This document shows positions 47,501 to 55,610 of a stretch of DNA of 64,000 nt, piece by piece. The stretch covers positions 1-64,000 of the forward strand of contig PNNG01000019.1 in NCBI GenBank assembly GCA_013824115.1. The letters run 5' to 3'. Source of the stretch: Sphingobacteriaceae bacterium. Lineage in GTDB: Bacteria > Bacteroidota > Bacteroidia > UBA7662. A model generated the notes under the pieces. That model searched no databases. It saw only the letters and a program-made list of their open reading frames with translations, and was not told the origin of the DNA. Position numbers and translations under genes: made by a program. Numbering within the stretch: the first letter of the stretch is position 1; each line of letters begins with the position of its first letter.

Positions 47501-48693
47501 TCCGAAGAAATACCAGGTACAGCTCCACTTGACCAAATGGCTGGATTGCTCCACAAACCACTTGCGATGGAGCTCACAGGACCACCAGTTGCGATTCTTT
47601 GCGTTGTCCATGAAGAAAAACCATTACCACAATTGGTACGTACGTGCACAAAATAGGTTGTTGTTGGTAGTAAAGACCCAACAGTTGCAAAAGTATCTGT
47701 TGTGGCTGTTCCAGAAGCAGGCGGAGTACTTGATGTTGTAGCCGCAAACTGATAGCCGCTAACAGCAACATTATTCTGGCGACTCCATCTAAAACTCAAA
47801 CTGTTATTGGTTACAGCAGTGGAGGTAATTGCTTGAGGTGAAAAACAAGCGTTATTCTCGAATACAAAAGTCAATCCATTGGGAATGATGGCAGCAGGTC
47901 CGATAGCAGTCGTAGCTGTGTTAATGGTTCCACGTAAACTAGAAGTCCAATCCGACGCGATAGCGCGGTTATTAAAATCGGTGTTTGCTGTTCCGCCCAA
48001 GCCCAATTCCACTGTATTAGCAGCGGTCACGAGCACACGGCCATAAACAAAATGGATGGCATTGCTGCCTTCGTGTAAACGAATTTGAAAATTGATGGTG
48101 TCACCTGTTGGTGGAGAAAAAGTATAACGCGAATAATTAGTCCACTGTACCACCAAAATCCTGTTGGGCGCCGAGCCCAAGGTTTCATACCTGATTTCGG
48201 CAGTGGCTTGAGCCTGTAAATCGCGCGCAAAGGGCGCAATACGGTTTCTCAAAATTGCCGGAGTTGTGGTGGTAGTTACACTTAGAGGAAAATAACTATT
48301 CGCACCATTGGCAACCGAAGGCGTGAGCGCCGATTGTCCCAAGAAAATCCAACCGTTTGCATTGATACCAAACCTGTCGAAGGTGGTGCCATTGTAAACA
48401 AAATTGAACCCAATGGGTAAACCCGGACCCGTAACCGCCAATGTAGCACCTGCTGGTACAGCAGGGTCTACAAACGACTCATCGTCCGTTGTTGTTGTGC
48501 CGACCGTGGAACCACCTGTTATGGGCGTATAAGTGCCAAAACCCGAACTGAAGTTCATGTTGGCTACTTGGGCAGAAAGACTGCCTACACCTAAAAACAG
48601 CATGAAAACCAATGTCGACAACACCAGCCTCAAGGCTGAATTCGTGGGCCACAGCACAGTGCGCCTCACGAAGGAAGTAGACTTTAAATTCAT
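41554..48693 (-). CDS. Giant T9SS-secreted multidomain surface protein
   Basis: A 2379-residue protein with a long N-terminal signal (LRLVLSTLVFMLFLGVGSLSAQ, ~22-43). Recognisable units in order are a fibronectin type III domain (~281-371, ending YFVHVRTNCGNGFSSW), a lamin-tail-like domain (~980-1130, DFLEITNFGDTLANISGWNLE), a PKD-like domain (~1207-1290), a GEVED domain (ending YGETEDYNI near 1451), and three related Ig-like units at ~1464-1588, ~1597-1711 and ~2171-2284 sharing (S)GxDT(A/S)LTL then a GLNVNVGDTV-like turn. The last ~80 residues (LYPNPAAYTAKLQV) are the type A sorting domain. It has its own promoter and terminator. Probably a surface adhesin or matrix protein. Confidence 0.92.
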   Translation of the reverse strand: MNLKSTSFVRRTVLWPTNSALRLVLSTLVFMLFLGVGSLSAQVANMNFSSGFGTYTPITGGSTVGTTTTDDESFVDPAVPAGATLAVTGPGLPIGFNFVYNGTTFDRFGINANGWIFLGQSALTPSVANGANSYFPLSVTTTTTPAILRNRIAPFARDLQAQATAEIRYETLGSAPNRILVVQWTNYSRYTFSPPTGDTINFQIRLHEGSNAIHFVYGRVLVTAANTVELGLGGTANTDFNNRAIASDWTSSLRGTINTATTAIGPAAIIPNGLTFVFENNACFSPQAITSTAVTNNSLSFRWSRQNNVAVSGYQFAATTSSTPPASGTATTDTFATVGSLLPTTTYFVHVRTNCGNGFSSWTTQRIATGGPVSSIASGLWSNPAIWSSGAVPGISSEVTISASDSVVVDATGSVASLTVNGILAVNAAAQRVLTVIGATNIAASGRINFGVPTTGTALRVLDMRGNLTHAGNSNFANANAVWQFNGTTAQTINQTGTLANNVVGQIQVNNPAGVTLANPLSIGFDLGLIAGTFNVGSNLTFDMAAAAATSSQVRRSPLGSLNGTPTITSTVYNLQYVFFTGQAPTRVTEGSEMPASRTINGLTLSNIAGLNLTGNLTVTGASGALTLTNGIIHLPPGGKITCTNPAFAPPGGSITSFVLGDIEVIVNSTAAASRNFPVGSIVNGMPSRSLVTLANIITGGTAQNITVSVVGAPSGSGVAPLTSPMGPRAFRVASTGSIGTTATVALNWSLNDAVLFGGTLANIRVAQASSLTGPWTSRSATLGDGSLTGTGVRTSTAIDLANGEFFAWGTVGANDVALTHLVRPTNGQCFGQSESAVFVARNEGPSIDRTALPLTYKGTVTTPSGTVINLTDVVRNTGTFTSGTTDTITFTNALNLVDTGNYVFRIFVDSLTASVRTNDTLVRTVRSDAWTARAVPSQIIVTQSSTVELLRNGVPAATAGTVARNQSIVRISEMVSFRTGVGAQPVYPSYIPFEAQDFLEITNFGDTLANISGWNLEIFGTGARTYSFPANTTIPAGSVLLLHIGPGTDNPANRYYNTGGAVDAIFATSTWGVTIRNGAALVDAVAFRGFTFPAAAGVTAADWTGSSSTTSSAGMMLVNFDNNNASNWVISTATLFTNLGAFNPNITLAQRTVAWTGPAGFTATTLSAPTGVRNTAGIETYTATITGANACVRTAAANLQVVQPVTPVAGFTISNTTPTTGGIVSTVTLTDTSLNIPFQRRWTITPNTFTYVNNTNDSSVAPQVQFTAVGTYSAKLVVSNPAGADSLTRTNAISVALAYCASNATLTADTKIDSVIIGNTITGSASNACETYTDQTSLGVAATITKGRGFAMSVRSGYCGTDSYAARGRVFVDANKNGIFEASEVAADFGPLTNIGAAAAREWFNFQIFVPGTADTGVTRMRIVYREGATTFADVQGCGTYSYGETEDYNIRLINPTTATEPFLVGPANNAFLNVNGPASSVATINWRRSMPFNGTQQSAVRYVWQLASRTAGNFNAPLLTLASGNSGADTALTLNFQQLDAALAGLNVNVGDTVRGIWRVRAIAGTDTVFSFQTWNIDIRRGTVTDALAAFNLLAPANNTILPIAGPGSSRTTIRWSRSVEGNNLPVTYQWLAIAPGGNFNTPTVALPSGNSGADTSLTLTFSQIDALLASLGFNVGDSVILDWTVRATSGSFNRLATQTWRVRMFRGGIAPLRLTAAPVANGGTTGLRAPNGTSAHAFFRAASFVPASELAAAGIDSGETIRSFAIRTTAGASSAARGKFTLFLSNGQNVTYTRGTGWPAVITGLNTHFDDSVSIPAGVGTMTVQFAQPFIYTGGSIELAYEWGGSAPFATTGAVYAANTAIAASLVSANNATAAPATLGATAFRPEFIWGVDDRRANEVEVLGLFAKGRNPRQWGSPEVIQVLLRNNGFQVRNNQTVTLNVAGANTFTNTQTIATLGIDSVRTVNFANFTGTNLGFNNMSVSIPADDVPSNNSRSWVQQQTDSIISYNDTVTTGLGGVGYNTGSGLLLTRYSVTGHRSIRAARMRISNTAAIIGNGLYAVVLNDSGVILAQSAPRVITAADTNQWVVFSFANPVNVNNGNFLIGMAQPANATTGYFPMAFQAENPTRANAYFTAALNGTGLGQVAGFRLMIEAHLGAPVIPVDSLSFFVLRAPSNNTVVNLEGDPTQTVNIRWNRSVRSVGTTPVTYRWLLDVPGTTFTNPVVTVNTGTDTSLTLTYGQIVDTLAARGIQVGQSFVGRWIVRAVSDTLSRLAVLPFNLTLNRGVMSSIEETEFSKSIMLYPNPAAYTAKLQVRGTDKDLMITVVNAVGQEMQKFTVNSGVRSDIEIDLANLNEGLYFVRISDGSNLAIKRLMIQR

Positions 48694-48723
48694 ACAATAG
48701 ATTTTAGATAAATTATCAAGTAT

Positions 48724-48754
48724 CGAAACTAGACTATTCTAGGAACAAACGCAA
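48724..48754 (-). promoter_or_regulatory. Probable promoter of the giant T9SS gene
   Basis: On the minus strand TTG (48752-48754), a 20-bp spacer and TAGTTTCG (48724-48731), one base from TAnnTTTG. A ~30-nt AT-rich leader follows to the ATG at 48693. Confidence 0.45.
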
Positions 48755-48796
48755 CCGAATGTGAAAAAAAAATCAGCGCTCCATGCCACTCGTAGC

Positions 48797-51619
48797 TCAA
48801 ATAAATTGAGCCGTAATGCTCTCAGCTTGCATACGCATGGCCTCTAAGTCTCCCGAATAAACCACCTGCCCCCCATATCTGCCCCCATCCGGTCCTATAT
48901 CTACAATGTAATCAGCCGTTCGAATAACATCCAAATTATGCTCTATCACCAAAACCGTATTACCCCGGTCTACCAATTTGTGTAAAACCTCCAAAAGCAC
49001 CCGCACGTCCTCAAAATGCAATCCCGTAGTAGGCTCATCCAAAATATAAAAGGTACTGCCGGTATCCTTCTTCGATAACTCTGAAGCAAGCTTTACACGC
49101 TGTGCTTCGCCACCTGAAAGTGTGGTAGACGGTTGCCCCAAAGTGAGATATCCCAATCCTACATCCTGCAAGGTTTTGATTTTTCGTAAGATATTGGGCA
49201 TATTCTCAAAAAACACTACTGCCTCGTCAATACTCATATCGAGCACATCGCTGATTGATTTGCCGCGGTAACGCACTTCCAGGGTCTCTCGGTTGTAACG
49301 GCGGCCCTGACAGCTTTCGCAATGCACTTGCACATCGGGCAAGAAATTCATTTCGATTAAGCGCACGCCAGCGCCTCCACACTCTTCGCACCGTCCACCT
49401 TTTACATTGAAAGAAAAACGCCCCGGCTTGTACCCCCGTATTTTGGCCTCGGGCAATTCGGCGAATAGCGTTCTAATGTCGCTAAATACCGTAGTATAAG
49501 TGCTCGGATTCGACCGCGGTGTGCGACCAATGGGCGTTTGATCAATTTCAATCACCTTATCAATGTGTTCGAGGCCTTCTACACGGGTATAGGGTAACGG
49601 TTTCTTTCGGCTGCCGTACAAATGCTGGCTGAGTATGGGGTACAAGGTCTCATTAATAAGCGTCGATTTACCCGAACCCGAAACCCCCGTTACGCAAATG
49701 AACTGCCCCAAGGGAATACTCACGTCTACCTTTTTGAGGTTGTTGCCAGAAGCCCCAAACAAACGTAAAAACTGCTTGGCTTTGGCTGTGCGGCTGATTT
49801 TCGGCATGCCCTTCTCCCCACGCAAATACTGAGCAGTTAAGGTATCGAGCTTCAAAAAATCGGCGGGTTTACCAGCACCAACCACTTGGCCACCGTGTCG
49901 GCCGGCACCCGGACCAATATCCAATACATAATCGCTCTCGCGGATCATGTCTTCATCGTGCTCCACTACCAAAACGGTATTGCCTGCATCGCGCAAGCGC
50001 TTCAGCGAGCCAATCAAACGCTGGTTGTCGCGCTGGTGTAACCCAATGCTCGGCTCATCGAGAATGTACAATACGCCTACCAACTGAGAGCCAATTTGGG
50101 TGGCCAGCCTGATGCGCTGCGACTCACCCCCGCTGAGGGTGTTAGCACCCCGGTGCAGCGAAAGGTACGACAATCCGATATCGTTCAAAAAACCCAAACG
50201 CACCCGAATTTCTTTCAAAATCTCATGGGCAATCAAGGCGTCCTGTCCGGTGAAATAATCGTCAATACCCTCAAACCAAGCCGTGAGCTCATTTATTTCC
50301 ATGGCGCTCAATTCGGCGATGTTCTTGCCCTTGATGCGGTAGTGCAGGGCTTCTTGCTTCAAACGTCCGCCCTTGCAAGTGGGACAAGTAGCATGCGAAA
50401 CATATTCCTCGGCCCAGCTTTGCATACTTATTGAACTGGCGTCGTCTTGCTGTTTCTTCAGCAAGTTCACCAGTCCTTCGAACCTGATTTGGTGTCCGTA
50501 ACTATCATCGTATCGCCCCGGCACTTCCAAGGCCTCTTCGCTTCCAAAAAGCAGAATCTGGCGGGCCTCGTTGCTCAGCTGGCCTACAGGGGTGGTGAGA
50601 CTGAACTTAAACTTTTTAGAAGCCGCCGAAATCAGGCGAAATGCCCATATATCGCGGTACTCGCCCAAGGGCGCCAAGCCACCCGCAGTGATGCTCAGTG
50701 CCGGGTCGGGCATAATGAGCGCTGGATCAATTTCAGCTACGGTTCCCAGCCCATCGCAAGTTTCGCAGGCACCATAAGGTGAATTGAAGCTAAAACTATT
50801 GGGTTGCGGTTCGTCGTAGGCAATGCCGCTTTCAGGGTCCATCAAAAACCTGCTGAAATAGGATATTTCGTTGGCATCATAATCGAGCACCAGCATGGTC
50901 CCCTTGCCTATGCGCAGCGATTGTTGAATCGACTGCTTGAGTCGCTTTTGTTCTTCTTCGGTAGGAATAAGGCGATCGATCACCAGTTCAATGTCGTGCA
51001 CCTTGTATCGGTCGACCTGCATTTTGGGTTGCAAATCGAGCACTTCGCCATCAACCCTGATTTTAAGGTAGCCTTGCTTGCGCATTTGCTCGAAGAGCTC
51101 GCGATAATGTCCTTTGCGGGCACGCACCAGCGGAGCCAATAAGGCTATTTTTTTGCCTGCAAAACGCTCGGCAATGCCTCCCTCAATTTGCTGCTCGGTA
51201 AACCTTTGCATGCGTTTGCCATTCACGTATGAATAAGCTTCGCCTACCCTGGCATAAAGCAAACGCATAAAATCATACACTTCGGTAATGGTGCCCACTG
51301 TGGAGCGCGGATTGCGGCCCGTTGTTTTTTGTTCAATGGAAATAACCGGACTCAGGCCCTCAATCTTATCTACATCAGGGCGTTCCATATCGCCAATAAA
51401 CTGGCGTGCATAGGCCGAAAAGCTCTCCATGTACCTGCGCTGTCCTTCGGCATAAATGGTTTCAAATGCCAACGAAGATTTGCCACTACCACTTAAACCA
51501 GTGATTACCACCAATTGATTGCGGGGAATGCTTACATCAATGTTTTTGAGGTTGTGCTCCCTGGCACCGTATACTTCAATGTGGGTTTCGGGGCTGGTAA
51601 AGGGCTCTTGGTTTTCCAT
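48797..51619 (-). CDS. uvrA: Excinuclease ABC subunit UvrA
   Basis: DNA damage-recognition ATPase of nucleotide excision repair, 940 residues, full length. The first ABC module has Walker A GLSGSGKSS and a zinc module (CETCDGLG, CPTCKGGR). The first signature is LSGGESQRIRLATQIG; Walker B is YILDEPSIGLHQRD. The second module has GVSGSGKSTL, the zinc finger CEECGGAG...CESCQGRRYN, the second signature LSGGEAQRVKLASEL and FYILDEPTTGLH. It starts 23 bp after the lytic transglycosylase stop, but probably has its own regulation. No SOS-box equivalent is recognised. Confidence 0.98.
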   Translation of the reverse strand: MENQEPFTSPETHIEVYGAREHNLKNIDVSIPRNQLVVITGLSGSGKSSLAFETIYAEGQRRYMESFSAYARQFIGDMERPDVDKIEGLSPVISIEQKTTGRNPRSTVGTITEVYDFMRLLYARVGEAYSYVNGKRMQRFTEQQIEGGIAERFAGKKIALLAPLVRARKGHYRELFEQMRKQGYLKIRVDGEVLDLQPKMQVDRYKVHDIELVIDRLIPTEEEQKRLKQSIQQSLRIGKGTMLVLDYDANEISYFSRFLMDPESGIAYDEPQPNSFSFNSPYGACETCDGLGTVAEIDPALIMPDPALSITAGGLAPLGEYRDIWAFRLISAASKKFKFSLTTPVGQLSNEARQILLFGSEEALEVPGRYDDSYGHQIRFEGLVNLLKKQQDDASSISMQSWAEEYVSHATCPTCKGGRLKQEALHYRIKGKNIAELSAMEINELTAWFEGIDDYFTGQDALIAHEILKEIRVRLGFLNDIGLSYLSLHRGANTLSGGESQRIRLATQIGSQLVGVLYILDEPSIGLHQRDNQRLIGSLKRLRDAGNTVLVVEHDEDMIRESDYVLDIGPGAGRHGGQVVGAGKPADFLKLDTLTAQYLRGEKGMPKISRTAKAKQFLRLFGASGNNLKKVDVSIPLGQFICVTGVSGSGKSTLINETLYPILSQHLYGSRKKPLPYTRVEGLEHIDKVIEIDQTPIGRTPRSNPSTYTTVFSDIRTLFAELPEAKIRGYKPGRFSFNVKGGRCEECGGAGVRLIEMNFLPDVQVHCESCQGRRYNRETLEVRYRGKSISDVLDMSIDEAVVFFENMPNILRKIKTLQDVGLGYLTLGQPSTTLSGGEAQRVKLASELSKKDTGSTFYILDEPTTGLHFEDVRVLLEVLHKLVDRGNTVLVIEHNLDVIRTADYIVDIGPDGGRYGGQVVYSGDLEAMRMQAESITAQFI

Positions 51620-51642
51620 GCAGACTGCGAAAGTACGAATTG

Positions 51643-52848
51643 CTATTCACTCTGAACAGCCGTACCCGCCTTCGGTTTTTTCACATGGATCTTCAATTCC
51701 TGACCCTTCACCAAATCGGTTGTTTCCAATTCATTCCAAATCACCAAATCTACCACACGCACCTCAAATAGTTTGGCTACATCGCGTAAGGTTTGCCCCT
51801 TTTCAACGCTGTGTTTCACTTCAATAAAATCAGGCTGCGTTGCTTTCAATTCAATTTGTTCTACCTCGGGCTGCACCACTTTGTACTCGGGCTTCAGCCC
51901 CAGGTTCTCATCAAAAACCGATTTGTCGGGTATGTCAATGAGGTGCTTTTTTCCTGCCGCAGGGGCTGGCAAATAGGTCTTGCGAATCCACGGATTAAAT
52001 ACTTTGAGGTGCTTGTATGAAATGCCTTGCTCTTTGGCAAACACAGCCAAATCGGCAACTTCTTTGTCTACCTCCACCTGGTTGGTTTTGAGAGGTTTGT
52101 AGAGATGTCTTGCTTTAAAGTGGTATCCAAACTGCTTTGGATTTTCCATGATCTGCTTCACCGCCAACAAACGGGGTACATAGCGCGAGGTTTCGGTATT
52201 CAAAAACAAGGCGTGGTAGTCGGCCTGTCCCTGTTGGTTGGCCTGCCGCTTCAGTCCACCCATGCCCATATTGTACGATGCTGCCACCATGGTCCAACTG
52301 CCAAACTCCTTGTACGCTTTTTTGAAATACCGACAAGCTGCGTGGGTTGATTTGATGGGGTCGTAACGTTCGTCAATTTCTTCATCTACCTGCAAGCCCA
52401 ATTCGGTGCCGGTATTTTTCATGATTTGCCAAAATCCCACAGCACCAGCCGGACTCACCACATTGCTCAATCCGCTTTCAATTACGGCTATGTACTTAAA
52501 ATCATCGGGTACGCCATGTTCCTTCAGAATTTTTTCGATGGCAGGAAACCACCTGGCTGCTTTTTTAAAATGAAGGATGGATGCGCTCTGGAAATAGGTA
52601 TTCACCAACATTTCACGATCAACCCGCTCGCGCACTTCAAAATCGTGCATGGGCACTTTTTCGCCTGCGAAGTACAAATCATCGGGGAATGGAATGGCGT
52701 ATACCTGATAATTTTTCCAAAACTGCTCGAGGTATTCGCTGTCTTCACTGTATTTGCTGGCGGTAGTTATTTTAAACACAATGCCCGCAACCATGGCCAA
52801 TAAAAGGCTGTGCAGGAACTTGTTCTTTCGCAATTGATTCCAATTCAT
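51643..52848 (-). CDS. Membrane-anchored lytic transglycosylase with LysM domain (MltD-like)
   Basis: Cuts the MurNAc-GlcNAc bond of peptidoglycan without hydrolysis. Starting at 52848 (MNWNQLRKNKFLHSLLLAMV) gives a single hydrophobic anchor and a 401-residue protein; the track start overlaps DUF2480. The SLT goose-lysozyme-like domain (~105-255) shows the catalytic glutamate in IAVIESGLSN, then AGAVGFWQIM and AASYNMGMGGL. A C-terminal LysM (~345-390; EKGQTLRDVAKLFEV) binds peptidoglycan. It lies 1 bp after the DUF2480 stop, so it is co-transcribed. Confidence 0.92.
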   Translation of the reverse strand: MNWNQLRKNKFLHSLLLAMVAGIVFKITTASKYSEDSEYLEQFWKNYQVYAIPFPDDLYFAGEKVPMHDFEVRERVDREMLVNTYFQSASILHFKKAARWFPAIEKILKEHGVPDDFKYIAVIESGLSNVVSPAGAVGFWQIMKNTGTELGLQVDEEIDERYDPIKSTHAACRYFKKAYKEFGSWTMVAASYNMGMGGLKRQANQQGQADYHALFLNTETSRYVPRLLAVKQIMENPKQFGYHFKARHLYKPLKTNQVEVDKEVADLAVFAKEQGISYKHLKVFNPWIRKTYLPAPAAGKKHLIDIPDKSVFDENLGLKPEYKVVQPEVEQIELKATQPDFIEVKHSVEKGQTLRDVAKLFEVRVVDLVIWNELETTDLVKGQELKIHVKKPKAGTAVQSE

Positions 52849-52849
52849 C

Positions 52850-53353
52850 TTATTTCTTTTTAAACACCGGCACGGTGGAGCATGGCTCGCCATACATGAG
52901 GCTTTTCACAACAGGAAGCAGCCGCAAACTCATGCGGGTATACATGGCGTCGCTCAAACTATGATCTCCACAACCTTTTAAGATTACTTTGGCGTCCTGT
53001 AATGACTCCAGCGGATGGGCATTGATGGCTTCTAGGGCAAGCTGTTCGCGGTATGCCTGGGGCTGCGCAGCGGCAATGCCCAAAGCATGCGGTTGTAAGT
53101 AAGTGGCAATCAACATAAAGGCCCAACGCGGCACAATGGCATCGGTACTGCAATGCACGGCAACAAACCTGCCAGAATACGACTGCCAGTCAACCCCGCG
53201 CAACTGCTCTCTGAATTCTTTCTCACGCAATACCATGCCGTGAAACAAAAAATCTTTGATATCTAAGCCTATCACGGCTTCTTTGGGAAGAAACTCGGCC
53301 AAATCGATTACAATCAATCCGCTATCGGCCACTTTGTTTTGAATTAACTCCAT
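52850..53353 (-). CDS. DUF2480 family protein
   Basis: A 167-residue cytosolic protein matching DUF2480, a Bacteroidota-specific family of unknown function: IVIDLAEFLPKEAVIGLDIKDFLF at the start, then VAVHCSTDAIVPRWAFMLIATYL, and a C-terminal GCGDHSLSDAMYTRMSLRLLPVVKSLMYGEPCS. The conserved cysteines and the DHS element could hold a metal, but this is a guess. Co-transcribed with the lytic transglycosylase (1-bp gap). A terminator-like hairpin separates it from ppiD upstream. Confidence 0.88.
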   Translation of the reverse strand: MELIQNKVADSGLIVIDLAEFLPKEAVIGLDIKDFLFHGMVLREKEFREQLRGVDWQSYSGRFVAVHCSTDAIVPRWAFMLIATYLQPHALGIAAAQPQAYREQLALEAINAHPLESLQDAKVILKGCGDHSLSDAMYTRMSLRLLPVVKSLMYGEPCSTVPVFKKK

Positions 53354-53378
53354 ACGTTGTATCTCCCATAAACAGGAA

Positions 53379-53403
53379 AACCTTTCCGCAAAACGGAAAG
53401 GTT
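53379..53403 (-). terminator. Terminator-like hairpin after ppiD
   Basis: AACCTTTCCG, a 5-nt loop, CGGAAAGGTT: a perfect 10-bp stem with TT and a T-rich stretch after it on the minus strand. It lies 22 bp past the ppiD stop and before the DUF2480 start, so it would end the upstream transcript. Confidence 0.75.
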
Positions 53404-53425
53404 CTCCAAAAAGTTTAATGGCCGA

Positions 53426-55531
53426 TTAATAGAACAGGTGACGCTTGTCTTCAATGTCAATCATTTCTTTCTTGGCATTGAAGGCTTCGTTGGTTCCGCG
53501 GGCTGCCAATTGATTGGCCACTGCTTGTTTGCTTGGCGTTAAGTCGGCCTCTTTTGGAGCAGGTGTCAACCCATCAACCACCACTACATACACACCACGC
53601 TCGCCCTTCAATGGCTTGCTCAACTTGCCCTGTCCTAGCACGAATAGCGTTCCGTTGATTACCGGCTCGCGACCAATACCGGTCAAGAAGTTCGATTGGA
53701 AGGTGGCCCCTCCAAACTCCTGCACCATGCCTTCGGCCTTTTGAGCAACGATGTCTAAGTTGCCTTTGGCTGCACCCAAAGCTTTGTCGGCTTTGGCAAT
53801 GAGCATTTCAGCTTTTTTATCGCGCTTCACCATGGCTTCCACTTCCGTCTTCACTTCTTCAAAGGGCTTGATTCCCTTTTCGGTGATTTTTACAACGGTG
53901 GCAACAATGTAACGGTCTTCTACCTCGAATACCGGACTTACTGCACCGGTTTCGCTCTTATATGCCCAACGTACAATTTCGCGTGAATTGGGCAGTCCTT
54001 GCAAGGTGCGATCACCCACCCGGATGAACTCCGCCGAACGCTTCACCAAGCCCATTTCTTCCACATTTTTCTCAAAACTGCTACCGTCCGGGGTTTGACT
54101 GGCAAATTTGCCTGCCTGTGCATAGATATCGCGGTAGGTTTCGGTAGTAGCTTCTACCCGATTGGCTATAGTGGCAAATTTGGCAACCAAGCGGCTTCCT
54201 TTAATATCGGTTACATGGATGATGTGCCAACCAAAATCGGTTTTCACCAAAACCATATCGCCTTTTTTGCCACCAAAACAAGCATCGTTAAATGGCTTCA
54301 CCATCATGCCCTCAGCAAAGAAACCCAAATCACCGCCTTTCTCGGCCGAACCTGGATCTTCGCTATTGGCTTTCGCCAAAGAAGCAAAATCACCCGATTT
54401 GGCCAAGGCAAACAAACTATCGGCACGTTGCTTCACGCTTTCAGCACTTTCGCCCTCTTTCTGGCGAAGGAGGATGTGACGGGCTTTTACCGAATCGGGA
54501 CGGCTGCTGCGCGCAACCATTTTGGTCATTTTGTAATAATCGCCATCGCGATACACATCACTTACCACACCTTGGGTATTGGTGGCAAAAAACTGCTTTT
54601 GGATGTCGCTCACCAGTGCCGATTCAGCCACAAAATTGTCGTCGTAAGGCAAATCCGAATTCAAATTCACAAAAAGCGAATCGTTATCTGTGGCCATAAA
54701 TTGCTCACGCAACTCGGTTACACTGCGCAAAGCGCGCGCATCGTCGTCTTCGCTGGCACGTACGTCGTACTGAACATAATCAACCGACCGCATTTCTTCT
54801 TTGCTCTCAAAATTCTTCTTGTTCTCGTTGTAATAGGCCTTGAGCTCCTTTTCGGTAACTTCTACCGTTGAATCGGCAATCACCGCATAATCGAGCAACA
54901 CAAAGCGGCCATTGGCCAAGGTATTGGTGTGTTCGTAATAACGCTCAGCAAAAAATTTGGGAACGTACAGGCCCTTGTTCACCAAGGCAGCGTACTTCTG
55001 TCCTTCGCGCTCCGAAACCAAGAACTTTTCGAAATTCAACCAGCGAAGCTGCATGTCTTCGGGCTGCTGATCGAGGTTGCGTATGAATTGAACCACCTGC
55101 GCACGGTCGAACTCTCCTGTTTGTGGATTTGTGAAGGCCTGGCGTACCGACGGATTGATGTTGGTGCCCTGCACCATGTCGAACAATTCGTCTTCGCTCA
55201 CTGCCAATCCGAGCGACTTGTAAGCTTTGGTCATGATTTTTTCGCGCACCAGTTCGTTCCAAACCTGATCGCGCAACATACCCAAGGTATTTTCATCTAC
55301 CTTCTCTTGGTTTGTATTGGCTTTGTAATTCTGTACGGCTTCTTCAACGCGCTGCTCAAAAAATTGAAGGCTCACTTCGTCGCCGTCAATGCTGCCTGCA
55401 TTGTTGCTGTTATCGCCTGCGAATATTCCGTTACCACTAAAAACATCCATTAACAAAAACGACACAATGGCCAATCCAATGATGGCCACCATCAATCCCG
55501 CTCTGTTTCTAATCTTGGTAATGACTGACAT
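53426..55531 (-). CDS. ppiD: PpiD-like peptidyl-prolyl isomerase / periplasmic folding factor
   Basis: A 701-residue inner-membrane chaperone for exported proteins. One N-terminal anchor (AGLMVAIIGLAIVSFLLMDVFSG, ~11-33) is followed by a SurA_N-like region. A parvulin domain lies at ~345-445 (KARHILLRQKEG, KANSEDPGSAEKGGDLGFFAEG, GWHIIHVTDI). A second, less conserved parvulin-like segment lies toward the C-terminus. This arrangement is the Bacteroidota PpiD form. It has a promoter of its own at 55560 and a hairpin after the stop. It follows the CNNM/CBS and lptC genes in a chain widely kept in the phylum. Confidence 0.9.
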   Translation of the reverse strand: MSVITKIRNRAGLMVAIIGLAIVSFLLMDVFSGNGIFAGDNSNNAGSIDGDEVSLQFFEQRVEEAVQNYKANTNQEKVDENTLGMLRDQVWNELVREKIMTKAYKSLGLAVSEDELFDMVQGTNINPSVRQAFTNPQTGEFDRAQVVQFIRNLDQQPEDMQLRWLNFEKFLVSEREGQKYAALVNKGLYVPKFFAERYYEHTNTLANGRFVLLDYAVIADSTVEVTEKELKAYYNENKKNFESKEEMRSVDYVQYDVRASEDDDARALRSVTELREQFMATDNDSLFVNLNSDLPYDDNFVAESALVSDIQKQFFATNTQGVVSDVYRDGDYYKMTKMVARSSRPDSVKARHILLRQKEGESAESVKQRADSLFALAKSGDFASLAKANSEDPGSAEKGGDLGFFAEGMMVKPFNDACFGGKKGDMVLVKTDFGWHIIHVTDIKGSRLVAKFATIANRVEATTETYRDIYAQAGKFASQTPDGSSFEKNVEEMGLVKRSAEFIRVGDRTLQGLPNSREIVRWAYKSETGAVSPVFEVEDRYIVATVVKITEKGIKPFEEVKTEVEAMVKRDKKAEMLIAKADKALGAAKGNLDIVAQKAEGMVQEFGGATFQSNFLTGIGREPVINGTLFVLGQGKLSKPLKGERGVYVVVVDGLTPAPKEADLTPSKQAVANQLAARGTNEAFNAKKEMIDIEDKRHLFY

Positions 55532-55559
55532 GTATAAAGTCTGGTTTTAAGTTATCGCG

Positions 55560-55589
55560 CAAAAATAAAGTTTCAAAAGAGATTTTCAA
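55560..55589 (-). promoter_or_regulatory. Bacteroidota-type promoter of ppiD
   Basis: On the minus strand TTG (55587-55589), a 19-bp spacer and TATTTTTG (55560-55567): an exact consensus match, ~28 bp before the ppiD ATG at 55531. Confidence 0.75.
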
Positions 55590-55610
55590 CCCAAAGTGCA
55601 AGGAAAGCAC

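Noticed and set aside
53999-54871. 290-residue plus-strand ORF
   Set aside because: It is antisense to ppiD, lacks motifs and reflects the codon pattern of the true gene.
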